The notes beneath the pieces are model-generated. The model was given only the letters and a program-made list of their open reading frames with translations. It ran no database searches and was not told where the DNA came from. A DNA stretch of 54,064 nt from Oscillospiraceae bacterium (lineage in GTDB: Bacteria > Bacillota > Clostridia > Oscillospirales > Acutalibacteraceae), in contig CADABX010000006.1 of NCBI GenBank assembly GCA_902786285.1, positions 1 through 54,064 of the forward strand, given 5' to 3'. Shown in pieces: positions 16,472-24,419 of this stretch; positions within the stretch are counted from its first letter, which is position 1, and the number at the start of each line of letters is the position of its first letter. A program made the position numbers and the translations under genes.

Positions 16472-18469
16472 ATGAAAAAGCAATCCATGTTTTCCCGGCT
16501 GTTTGCCGTGCTGATGGCGATCCTGATGGTCTGCACCGTGGTGCCGGCCGCGTCGTTCAGCTATGCTGCCGCCGCCAAAACAAGCACATCCGCAACCGCC
16601 GCCAAAAACATGTCCAAGGTCAAGGTGAGCTACACCAAAGAGCTTTCCTATACCGGCAAGGCCAGAAAGCCGAAAATCACGGTGACCTACGGCAAGACCA
16701 CACTCAAAAAGGGCACGGACTACACCGTGAAATACAAAAACAACACCGAGATCGGTGTTGCGCAAATCATCATCAAGGCCAAAGCGGGCTCCGGCTATAC
16801 CGGCTCCAAGACCGTGAAATTCAAGATCATTCCCGCAAAAGCCAAGAACCTGACTGCCAAAAAGGCCACGACCTCTGCCGTGAAGCTGACCTGGTCCGCC
16901 GTCAAAGGCGCCAAGGGCTATATCGTTTACCGCTATGACGCCAAGACCAAGACCTATACCAAGATCAAAGCGACCAAAAAGCTCGCACTGGCCGTGCGCA
17001 GTCTCGACGCTGCAACCCTGTATCGCTTTGCGGTACGCGCGTATGCGGTGGCCGGCAAAAAGTATTATGGCTTTTATTCCAAAGCCATCAAGGTGAAGAC
17101 GGCAGCGCAGACAACGCCGGTGGATCCGACGAACCCCGTCGAACCGACGAATCCGACAACGCCGACCGATCCGACAACCCCGACGAATCCGACCGATCCC
17201 ACAACCCCGACGAATCCGACCAACCCGACCGATCCCACAACGCCGACCAATCCGACAACGCCAACCGATCCGACAACCCCGACCAACCCGACGACCCCGA
17301 CCGTTGAAAAGCCGGCAGCCGTCACCGGTTTGCGGGCAACGATCAACGGCAGCGACGTCACGATCACATGGACGGCCGTTGCCGGCGCCGCGGGCTATGA
17401 AGTGGCGCAGTATCTGGGCGGCACAAGCTATCGGATGATGGCCGGCGTGGTCGGCACCTCTGCGACGATCAGGGATCTGGATAAAGATACCCTCTATCAG
17501 TACGCGATTCGCGCCTATGTGAAAAACGGCGACGAAAAGGTTTACAGCGATTATTCCGAGCTGGTTTCCGTCACGATCGTATCCGTCAAGCCCGTGGAGC
17601 CGACGGACATTGCCAAGGTCATCAATGTGAAGGCTGAAAAGAAAGACGCCGTTGTCACCCTGACCTGGTCCGCGGTCAACGCCGTCACAGGCTATGAGGT
17701 CGCAACGGTCGACGGCACGAAATATACGCCGGTTGCAACCGTGACCGCCGCTTCCGCAAGGCTCGACAAGCTGGAGCGCCACAAGCAGCTGCAGCTTGTG
17801 GTCCGCGCCTATGTGACGCAGGACGGCAAGAACGTCTACGGGCCGTATTCCGATCCCGTGTCTGCGATTGTCTATAACGCCGACTATTACGGCGCAGCGT
17901 TCCGCTCGGGCACCTTCCGTATGTCCATGATGATGGATATGGGCGACGGCAGCGGCGAACAGCTTGTCAGCATGGCATTCAAAAACGGCAATATGAACTT
18001 CTCGGCGACGATGCCGTTTGATACGATGAAAGTGCCGATCGAAATGCGTATGCTGAACAACGGCAAAAACGTCTATATGAAGCTCGGCAGCGGCGCGCTT
18101 GCCCAGTGGTTCGACGCCTCCGAACTGATGGAGGAGGGCGGCGAATTCGGCGACATGAGCAGTATGCTGGATATGGGCACCATGTTCTCCGGTATCTCGT
18201 TTGACACCACCGGAACGGTTGTCATGTCGACCGAAACCAGAGACGGCAAGACCTATGAAGTGGAAACGATCAAAAATGACGGCCAGGAAGTCAGAATTTA
18301 CACCCAGAACAACGAGCTGAAGATTCTGTATATTCAGGACGCCTACGGTGTGACCGAAACGAAGATCAGCAGCTTTTCCACCACTGTGAGCGACGAACTG
18401 TTCCAGGCGCCGAGCAATCCGCAAAACCTGAAGGAACTGATGGACTTTATGCAGATGCTCGCCGGGTAA
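16472..18469 (+). CDS. Secreted multi-domain protein: Ig-like, three FN3 domains, Pro/Thr linker, C-terminal lipoprotein-like domain
   Basis: A 665-residue exported protein. Signal peptide at residues 1-34 (MFSRLFAVLMAILMVCTVVPAASF...AAA). Residues about 45-125 form an Ig-like domain with ELSYTGKARKPKITVTYG, GTDYTVKYKNN and GSGYTG motifs. FN3 domains follow at about 127-210, 285-375 and 385-470. The first is separated from the second by a Thr/Pro/Asn/Asp repeat linker. The last about 180 residues (from AAFRSGTFRMSM) are methionine-rich beta structure resembling LolA/LppX-type lipid-binding folds. A shorter paralogue lies at 34248. A surface-binding or adhesion role is inferred; no anchoring motif is seen. 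Confidence 0.85.
   Translation: MKKQSMFSRLFAVLMAILMVCTVVPAASFSYAAAAKTSTSATAAKNMSKVKVSYTKELSYTGKARKPKITVTYGKTTLKKGTDYTVKYKNNTEIGVAQIIIKAKAGSGYTGSKTVKFKIIPAKAKNLTAKKATTSAVKLTWSAVKGAKGYIVYRYDAKTKTYTKIKATKKLALAVRSLDAATLYRFAVRAYAVAGKKYYGFYSKAIKVKTAAQTTPVDPTNPVEPTNPTTPTDPTTPTNPTDPTTPTNPTNPTDPTTPTNPTTPTDPTTPTNPTTPTVEKPAAVTGLRATINGSDVTITWTAVAGAAGYEVAQYLGGTSYRMMAGVVGTSATIRDLDKDTLYQYAIRAYVKNGDEKVYSDYSELVSVTIVSVKPVEPTDIAKVINVKAEKKDAVVTLTWSAVNAVTGYEVATVDGTKYTPVATVTAASARLDKLERHKQLQLVVRAYVTQDGKNVYGPYSDPVSAIVYNADYYGAAFRSGTFRMSMMMDMGDGSGEQLVSMAFKNGNMNFSATMPFDTMKVPIEMRMLNNGKNVYMKLGSGALAQWFDASELMEEGGEFGDMSSMLDMGTMFSGISFDTTGTVVMSTETRDGKTYEVETIKNDGQEVRIYTQNNELKILYIQDAYGVTETKISSFSTTVSDELFQAPSNPQNLKELMDFMQMLAG
17120..17303 (+). 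repeat. Coding repeat for a (T/N/D)P-T linker
   Basis: About twenty reiterations of a nine-base unit (CCGAC + AAT/GAT/ACA variants) encode PTNPT, PTDPT and PTTPT steps. This is a flexible, wall-spanning type of linker and likely length-variable between strains. Confidence 0.85.
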
Positions 18470-18492
18470 ACAAACAAAGCAACAGCAACCGA

Positions 18493-18531
18493 AAAGCCCC
18501 GAACCAAACGGTTCGGGGCTCGCCTTTTTAT
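18493..18531. terminator. Terminator between converging genes
   Basis: AGCCCCGAACC, loop AAAC, GGTTCGGGGCT, then CGCCTTTTTA on the plus strand; the minus strand also has CTTTTC after the stem. Confidence 0.85.
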
Positions 18532-18535
18532 GGGT

Positions 18536-19093
18536 TCATTTTCTGTCAAACGCGCTGGTGGCAGTCACTGCGCCGGCAAAATCCGCTTTGGCGCCCAGCA
18601 GCTCCACGGTTTTTTCTTCACCCGCAAACAGCGAAAACCCGTTTTCGGAAAACCGGTAGCCGCCGCAAGAGAGCGTCACGTTTTCGGCATAGCACGCGGC
18701 GCGGACCGAAACGAACACCCGTCCGGCACGCAAAAAGACCGCTGTGTCCAGCTTCGGGTCACACAGCTTGGGCTGCCGCAGACCCTTGCCCTGCGCAGTC
18801 GTCCGCTGCAAACAGACGCCGCCTTCGTCAAACAGCTCGATGCAAAGCCGCTCCTTGCGTTCGTGCAGCTCGCGCCGGTCAAAAAAGATCAGCCGGACGG
18901 TGGTGCTTGCGGGCACTTTCACTTCGTCGCGCAAATTGCCGCGCGTGCGGCCGTCGGCGCGTTCGATCCGGTAGCGGACAAAGCCCTGAAACGGCTGCGC
19001 GGTGCGGTTGGTGAAAAAGACGTTGATCTGTTTCTTTTCGATCGTGGTGTGCAAAAACACGGGCATTTTTGCCGTGTCAGCGGGTTGCGTCAT
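18536..19093 (-). CDS. Uncharacterised beta-sandwich protein translationally coupled to the GH63-like gene
   Basis: A 185-residue soluble protein whose start lies 17 bases inside the end of the GH63-like gene, so the two are probably coupled in translation. It begins with MTQPADTAKMPVFLHTT and contains strand-rich segments (QINVFFTNRTAQPFQGFVRYRI, FVSVRAACYAENVTLSCGGYRFSENGF) like the Ig-like C-terminal domain of GH2 mannosidase-type enzymes. It has no catalytic motif I recognise. It may be a split-off accessory domain that works with the GH63-like enzyme. Third gene of the operon beginning at 22270. Confidence 0.72.
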   Translation of the reverse strand: MTQPADTAKMPVFLHTTIEKKQINVFFTNRTAQPFQGFVRYRIERADGRTRGNLRDEVKVPASTTVRLIFFDRRELHERKERLCIELFDEGGVCLQRTTAQGKGLRQPKLCDPKLDTAVFLRAGRVFVSVRAACYAENVTLSCGGYRFSENGFSLFAGEEKTVELLGAKADFAGAVTATSAFDRK

Positions 19094-20765
19094 AGGGGCC
19101 TCCGGGAAATGCGTTTTGGATCATCAGCAGCGTAAAGCAGGCGGACCAGTTGAAATCGGTGATGGCGTGCATGCGGATGCGGTAGTCGGGCACCGGCGGC
19201 TGCGGCCCTTTGCGGTTGAGGTGCCACGGCGCGGTTTTGTCTTCCGCATCATAAAACTCGAACACGTTGCCGGTCTCACGGAACCAGCGATCCACGCTTT
19301 GCAGCGTGCGGCTTTGCAGCGCTGCGGCTTCGTCGGCAAAACCGTACTGCCGCAGGCCGAGAACCGTGAAATAGTTGAAGTTGAGCCACACACAGCCGCG
19401 CCACATGTCCGCGCCGTAGTCGGGATGGTTGCGGGAGATGGACGCCACCGGCAGCGGCGTTGCAAACGTGGCGTCGTTGTGGAGATGTGCAACGAGCTTT
19501 TCTGCGCGTTCCGGGGTGCAGACGCCGGCAAACAGCGGCAAAAACGAACAGACGGAGAGCACATGGGTCAGCTCGCCTGCCAGCGTGCGGTCGCAATAGG
19601 CGCCGATCGTGTCGTCCCATAGCAGATCGTTGATCTTTTGCGTCATGTTGTCCGCGATTGTTTGAAAGCGCGTCGCCTCCGGTTCGTTGCCGAGGATGCG
19701 GTAAACCTCACTGAGACACCGGCAGTCGTGCACCATAAAGCACGAGGCGTCGATCGCGTCGAGCGTTTCGGTGGTGTCAAACCGCGGCGAATTGTCCATC
19801 CCGCTTTCGTCGCAGCGGCAGCGCACGTTGCTGTAATCGGTTTTCCATTCGAGCAGGCCGTTGCCGTTCAGGTCGCGGTTTTCGAGAAACCACCGCTCAA
19901 ACGCAGCGATTTTGTTGGCGCAGAAGGCGAGGAATGCGTTGTCTTTTGTCGCCTGATAGACCGCCAGCACCGCCCAGGCGACGACCTGCGGCTGGGTGAT
20001 GGCGGATGTGACCGTCGGGCTTTTCATCATATGGGGCAAAAAGCCGTCTTCCTTTTGGGCTTGCAAAACAGCGAGGATCGATTCCTTCGCCATCTGCGGA
20101 TCATATTGCGCAAAGGTGATGGCGTGAAACATAGAATCCCACAGCCACATGTGTTTGTGCGGCAGCCGGTCGGGCGTGGTGTAGCGGCAAAGAAAGCCGT
20201 TTTGCGGGCTGTAGACATTCACGCGGTTGACCGACAGGCACTTATAATAGAGCTTTTCATACCGCGCGTCGCGGCAGCGCGGCTTTTCGTTGTAATAATC
20301 GAGAATCTGATCGCGTAGGGCATACGGGTCGCGCTGCAACGACGCCTGTGCTTTTTCCGTGGCGTCCGCCGCCGTTTTCGCGCGGCAAAGGGCAAATCGT
20401 CCGTTGCACCACAGCAGCGCATAGCAAAATCCGTTGGCGCAAAGCAGTTGCAGATCTTTGGCCGTTTCGGTTGTGGCCGTCTGCGCAAAGAGCTGCGGCC
20501 GGTTGGCGCTGCGGCCGATGACGGTTTCCTTGTCGGCAAACACGACCAGCGCCTGCCGGCATTGCAAAACGTCGGACAAAACGAAGTCCATCTGTGTGTT
20601 GTCCACAGGCAGATGCAGCGTGACCGGGTCGGCGGCGTCAAACCGCAGAGAAATCGGCTGCGGCATCGTTATGGCGGCGAAGTCCGCGTCGCCGTAGTCG
20701 TTGTCTCCGGCAAGTCCGCTATAGGCGAACAGGGTGCCGTAGTTGTAAGTATCGGGGAGTCTCAT
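19077..20765 (-). CDS. GH63-like (alpha/alpha)6-barrel glycosidase
   Basis: A 562-residue soluble enzyme with the landmarks of family GH63 and related trehalase-like glucosidases: WLWDSMFHAI (about 207-216), QKEDGFLPHMM, ITQPQVVAWAV, NGNGLLEW and ESGMDNSPRF with the candidate catalytic Asp324. A C-terminal NVFEFYD (about 515) is a candidate for the base. There is no signal peptide. The N-terminal about 150 residues form a beta domain. The ATG overlaps the stop of the GPH transporter gene by four bases, so transporter and enzyme are coupled: an imported alpha-linked oligosaccharide is the likely substrate. GH63 versus related clan GH-G families cannot be settled by eye. Confidence 0.82.
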   Translation of the reverse strand: MRLPDTYNYGTLFAYSGLAGDNDYGDADFAAITMPQPISLRFDAADPVTLHLPVDNTQMDFVLSDVLQCRQALVVFADKETVIGRSANRPQLFAQTATTETAKDLQLLCANGFCYALLWCNGRFALCRAKTAADATEKAQASLQRDPYALRDQILDYYNEKPRCRDARYEKLYYKCLSVNRVNVYSPQNGFLCRYTTPDRLPHKHMWLWDSMFHAITFAQYDPQMAKESILAVLQAQKEDGFLPHMMKSPTVTSAITQPQVVAWAVLAVYQATKDNAFLAFCANKIAAFERWFLENRDLNGNGLLEWKTDYSNVRCRCDESGMDNSPRFDTTETLDAIDASCFMVHDCRCLSEVYRILGNEPEATRFQTIADNMTQKINDLLWDDTIGAYCDRTLAGELTHVLSVCSFLPLFAGVCTPERAEKLVAHLHNDATFATPLPVASISRNHPDYGADMWRGCVWLNFNYFTVLGLRQYGFADEAAALQSRTLQSVDRWFRETGNVFEFYDAEDKTAPWHLNRKGPQPPVPDYRIRMHAITDFNWSACFTLLMIQNAFPGGPYDATR

Positions 20766-22270
20766 GCCAACACACCTTCCAGTTCAGATTCTTCTGCGGC
20801 GATTCTCTGCTGCCGCATGGCGTCGAGTTCCTGCAAAATCTCATCTCTGCGTCTGCCGGTAAAGCGGTCGAGTGCATACATGACCGCCGGCAAAAAGTTG
20901 CCGATGGCGCCGCACAGCGCCACCACAAAGTAGATCCCCTTCAGTGTGGATTCCGACTGCACCACCTTGATCGTGTTGCCGGCGGCGTCTTTTTTGCCGC
21001 TCTGGTAGCCGATGGCCATCAGCGACAGATTCTTGACGTTGACGCGGATCAGCTTGTTCAGCTGGCCGACAATGCTTTGCGCCGCAACCAGCAGGCCGTC
21101 GGAGCGGATCGCTTCGCCGAGATGCTTTTCGCTGTACCACTCCATATAGTCCGTCGAATCGGCAACGATGATCTTGCGCGCCGCGTCCATCCCGGAATTC
21201 GGCATACCCGACAGACCGATCAGCACACCGACGAGGTATCGCCATTTGCGCACACGGGTCAGATCAAATTTTGCGCCGAACAGCGCAATCGCAGTATAAA
21301 ACGCGGTGGAATACAGATGGCCGCCGACGAGCATCGACCGGCCGGAAACGTAGTTGCCGATGATCGGCACGAGAAACAGACCGACATACGACAGCGAGCC
21401 GCTGATCATGTCGATGAACGCCTTCATGCCGTAGTTGTCGAACGTTTCGCGGTACAAATCTGGCAGCAGGTCGTAGGTGACCTTGCGGATCGTTTCAAAC
21501 ACCGACGCGAGCATCGCGATCATAAACGGCTTGTTGTGCAAGATCGCGGAGATCTTCTTGCGGTTCCATGTGACCTTTTCCTCGCCTTCTTTGGGCGTCA
21601 CGTTCACCTTTTCGTTCAGCGTAAAATACGGCGCGTGCATGACCGACACGCCGAGGATGCAGAAGAACAGCGCAACGAAGAAGTGCGCCCATTTCTGCCC
21701 GTTGATATCGGAAAACCGTTCCACAACGATCGGCAGCAGCCAGCCGGGCAGCATGGAGCCCAGCGACCCCGCGAGGGAGGCGATGGTATAGAAGTTTTTG
21801 CGGTCCTTTGCGTTCGTTGTCATCCGCAGCGAGATGGTCGTCATCGCCATGTCGAAAAAGGCGTCGACCGTTTCAAACAAAATGGTGAAGATGAACGCCC
21901 AGATCAGATTTATCAGCGGACTGCCCGACGGCACGACAAACAGCAGCAGACTCGTCAGCGCAAACGGGATCGGCGTATAGCGCAAAATCGTTTTGGCCGT
22001 GCTGCGCTTGCCCGGCAGCGTCGGCCGGTCAAGGATCGGACCGGCGATGGGCGGGATGAGGAAGGAGAAGACAGCCGACACGGTTTCCAGCAGCGTCAGC
22101 TTGCCCGCGTCGATCATCTGAAAGTCGCGGTTGAATTTGCTGGAGTAGGTGTAGACGCAGTCCTGTCCCATCGTGTTGCCGAAGATACCGCCGGAATAGC
22201 CGAGCTGTTCCTTCACGGTGAAGGACGGATTGTTTTTGATCGCCATGAGTTTTTCTTTCAGGGATGCCAT
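20762..22270 (-). CDS. GPH/MFS-type sugar transporter
   Basis: A 502-residue membrane protein with about 12 helices. YSGGIFGNTMGQDCVYTYSSKF near the start and the IPPIAGPILDRPTLPGKRS loop are typical of a GPH-like branch; the C-terminal tail is long, soluble and charged (GRRRDEILQELDAMRQQR...). Start at 22270 after AAAGGAGG. It heads an operon with the GH63-like enzyme (4-base overlap) and the 185-residue protein. It probably imports the substrate of the GH63-like enzyme. Confidence 0.88.
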   Translation of the reverse strand: MASLKEKLMAIKNNPSFTVKEQLGYSGGIFGNTMGQDCVYTYSSKFNRDFQMIDAGKLTLLETVSAVFSFLIPPIAGPILDRPTLPGKRSTAKTILRYTPIPFALTSLLLFVVPSGSPLINLIWAFIFTILFETVDAFFDMAMTTISLRMTTNAKDRKNFYTIASLAGSLGSMLPGWLLPIVVERFSDINGQKWAHFFVALFFCILGVSVMHAPYFTLNEKVNVTPKEGEEKVTWNRKKISAILHNKPFMIAMLASVFETIRKVTYDLLPDLYRETFDNYGMKAFIDMISGSLSYVGLFLVPIIGNYVSGRSMLVGGHLYSTAFYTAIALFGAKFDLTRVRKWRYLVGVLIGLSGMPNSGMDAARKIIVADSTDYMEWYSEKHLGEAIRSDGLLVAAQSIVGQLNKLIRVNVKNLSLMAIGYQSGKKDAAGNTIKVVQSESTLKGIYFVVALCGAIGNFLPAVMYALDRFTGRRRDEILQELDAMRQQRIAAEESELEGVLA

Positions 22271-22317
22271 GAAACCGCCTCCTTTTGCCGGGCGCGTTTG
22301 CCGCGCCTCTTTCTTTC

Positions 22318-22345
22318 ATTATATAGCGAATCGGAAGAATGTCAA
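22318..22345 (-). promoter_or_regulatory. Promoter of the transporter-GH63 operon
   Basis: Minus strand: TTGACA (22345-22340), 16-base spacer, TATAAT (22323-22318). Divergent from the promoter at 22365, with the two -35 boxes 19 bases apart, so one regulator could act on both. Confidence 0.85.
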
Positions 22346-22364
22346 TCAAAAGACAAAAAGAGGA

Positions 22365-22392
22365 TTGCTTTTTTTGTGAAGATTGGTATAAT
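22365..22392 (+). promoter_or_regulatory. Promoter of the metallophosphoesterase-TIM barrel-GH51 operon
   Basis: TTGCTT (22365-22370), 16-base spacer, extended TGGTATAAT with the -10 at 22387-22392. Confidence 0.75.
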
Positions 22393-22438
22393 GAAGACAG
22401 CAAAAGATCAAAACAGCAACCCAAAGGAGGAGGAAGAC

Positions 22439-23548
22439 ATGAAAAAGAAAACCAAGATTCTGCTTTGCGTTTTGTGTGCGGCGGTTGTTTTGCTGGCTGT
22501 TGCCGGCGTCATCGTCTGCAGCAAGCTGCCGCGCGCACTGAACTATCCTATCAAAGAAATTAAACCGATTGAACACGGAACGGTGTCGATTGTGGCGGAA
22601 GGCGACGACATGGTCACACTGCAAAAGGGCGACGCAGGCGCGTTCAAGGTTTTGATGTTTACCGATCAGCATCTGGACGGCAACAACAAAACGAGCTACA
22701 AAACCGTGGAACGCATGGTCGACGCGATCCAAAACGAGCAGCCAGATCTGGTGCTTGTCGGCGGCGACAATGTGACGAGCGGCCTCAACAAAAAGCGCGC
22801 CAACCAGTACGCGCAGATCTTCGAGCAGCTCGGCGTCTATTGGGGCGGTGTGCTCGGCAACCATGAGGGCGACAATCCCTACTCCGTTTCGCGCAGCGAG
22901 ATGGTGGACATTTTTGCGTCCTATGATCACTGCGTGATGCGCAAAGGCGTTGCCGGCATCGATGGCGACTGCAACTATGTGATCCGCCTGCTCGGCCACG
23001 ACGGCAAACAGATGCAGACCATTTTCTGCCTTGATACATTCGACGAGATCGGCGACGAGATTTTAAACAGCAAAACCATTTTTTCCAATAAGTCGCCCTA
23101 TGACGGCGCGCATGAAAACCAGATTGAATGGTACCGTCAGACGGCTGCGGAGCTGAAAGAACTTGACGGCGACTACCGGTCGATTCTGCTACAGCATATT
23201 CCGCTGCCCGCGTTTGACAAGGCGATCGAAACCAAACTGTTCCTTTACGGCGACAAGCGCGAAAACATCTGCTCCACCTGCTATGAAAACGGACTGTTCG
23301 ACGCGATCAAAGAAACCGGCGTCACGCAGGCGGTCTTTTGCGGCCACGACCATCTGAACAATTTCGGTGTGGAATACGAGGGCATCCTGCTCAGCTATAT
23401 CGAGCCGTCGGGCTACGGCGCCTACGGGATGGGTAAACGCGGCGCACCCGAAAGCGAGTGGCTGCAGGGCTATACCGTGCTGGATCTTCTGCCGGACGGC
23501 ACGTTCAGCCAGCGGCAGGAACGCTACGCACAGATCTACAACGACTGA
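22439..23548 (+). CDS. Membrane-anchored extracellular metallophosphoesterase
   Basis: A 369-residue protein with an N-terminal hydrophobic anchor or signal (about residues 6-27) and a calcineurin-like phosphoesterase domain: MFTDQHLD (Asp76, His78), VGGDN (107-111), LGNHE (139-143), LQHIP and FCGHDH near residue 305. The sequence resembles the Dcr2/PurD-like (Ser/Thr phosphatase-like) group with the NHEGD and SYIEPSGYG phrases. Start at 22439 after AAAGGAGGAGG. It begins an operon with a sugar isomerase-like TIM barrel and a secreted GH51 enzyme. Acts outside the cell; substrate unknown. Confidence 0.88.
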   Translation: MKKKTKILLCVLCAAVVLLAVAGVIVCSKLPRALNYPIKEIKPIEHGTVSIVAEGDDMVTLQKGDAGAFKVLMFTDQHLDGNNKTSYKTVERMVDAIQNEQPDLVLVGGDNVTSGLNKKRANQYAQIFEQLGVYWGGVLGNHEGDNPYSVSRSEMVDIFASYDHCVMRKGVAGIDGDCNYVIRLLGHDGKQMQTIFCLDTFDEIGDEILNSKTIFSNKSPYDGAHENQIEWYRQTAAELKELDGDYRSILLQHIPLPAFDKAIETKLFLYGDKRENICSTCYENGLFDAIKETGVTQAVFCGHDHLNNFGVEYEGILLSYIEPSGYGAYGMGKRGAPESEWLQGYTVLDLLPDGTFSQRQERYAQIYND

Positions 23549-23603
23549 GGCTTTTTCGGCCGCTTGTTCAACCGTTTGCAGTTTTTTCGATGGAGGTATC
23601 AGT

Positions 23604-24392
23604 ATGAAATTCGGAGTATGTTTCGGTGTTGATCAGCCGCAGCAGGTCAGACTGGCAAAGGACGCCGGGTTTGACTATGTGGAGTGCGGCTTTCAGTCGA
23701 TTGTTTTGGACAGCGAAGCACAGCGCGCGGCGTTCGTCAAGGCGCTGCACGACAACGATATCCGCTGCGAAGCGGCCAACTGCTTTTTGCCGGGCGCGAT
23801 GAAGATCATCGGCACGGATTACAAACGGCAGGAGATGCGCGATTTTATCGAGACCGGTTTTCGCCGCGGCAAGGAATGGGGCCTCAGGGTGGTGTCGTTC
23901 GGCTCCAGCGGCGCCCGGCGTCTGCCGGACGACGTAACTTATGGCGACGGTGTGCGCCAGCTCGGGCTGTTTTTGCGCGACGTGGTGGCGCCGCTTGCCG
24001 AAAAATATGACATCACGGTTGCCGTGGAGCCGCTCAATGTGCAGGAAACCAATATCATCCACACGCTCAACGAGGGCGTGATGCTCGCCTCGTTTGCAGG
24101 CAGCAAGCACATCTCGTGCCTTGCGGACGTGTATCACATGCAGTTTGTGAACGATACCAACGACGATATCCGTCGCCTCAAAGGCTGCATCGCCCACGGC
24201 CACATCTCCAACCCGAAGCCGGCCGTGCCCGAACACAAGCGCACGTTCCCGAAAGACAAAAACGAGTTCGACTATGCCGGATTCGTTGCCGCGCTGGAAG
24301 ACGCGGGCTGCGCGCGCTGCTCGATCGAAGCGCGGTGCCTGGATTTCCCGACGGAGGTCAAAGCGTCCGGCGCCCTGCTGCAAAGCCTGTAA
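23604..24392 (+). CDS. Sugar phosphate isomerase/epimerase-like TIM-barrel protein
   Basis: A 262-residue soluble protein of the AP-endonuclease-2/xylose isomerase-like superfamily. MKFGVCFGVDQPQQVRLAKDAG starts the barrel; VAVEPLNVQETNIIHT and CLADVYHMQF carry the expected metal-binding Glu, Asp and His; HGHISNPKP and CSIEAR complete the site. Start at 23604 after TGGAGG. Sugar epimerisation or isomerisation is likely, perhaps of an arabinose- or uronate-derived sugar, given the GH51 gene 28 bases downstream. Confidence 0.85.
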   Translation: MKFGVCFGVDQPQQVRLAKDAGFDYVECGFQSIVLDSEAQRAAFVKALHDNDIRCEAANCFLPGAMKIIGTDYKRQEMRDFIETGFRRGKEWGLRVVSFGSSGARRLPDDVTYGDGVRQLGLFLRDVVAPLAEKYDITVAVEPLNVQETNIIHTLNEGVMLASFAGSKHISCLADVYHMQFVNDTNDDIRRLKGCIAHGHISNPKPAVPEHKRTFPKDKNEFDYAGFVAALEDAGCARCSIEARCLDFPTEVKASGALLQSL

Positions 24393-24419
24393 TAAGAAAC
24401 ACAACAGGAGGGGAATTAC

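Noticed and set aside
17120-17303. Possible CRISPR or tandem satellite
   Set aside because: The repeat unit is nine bases, in frame, with no spacers; it encodes a Pro/Thr linker of a secreted protein.
14914-18424. Long open frames on the minus strand across galT and the following secreted protein
   Set aside because: Low-complexity His/Arg/Gly-rich translations opposite well-supported genes.
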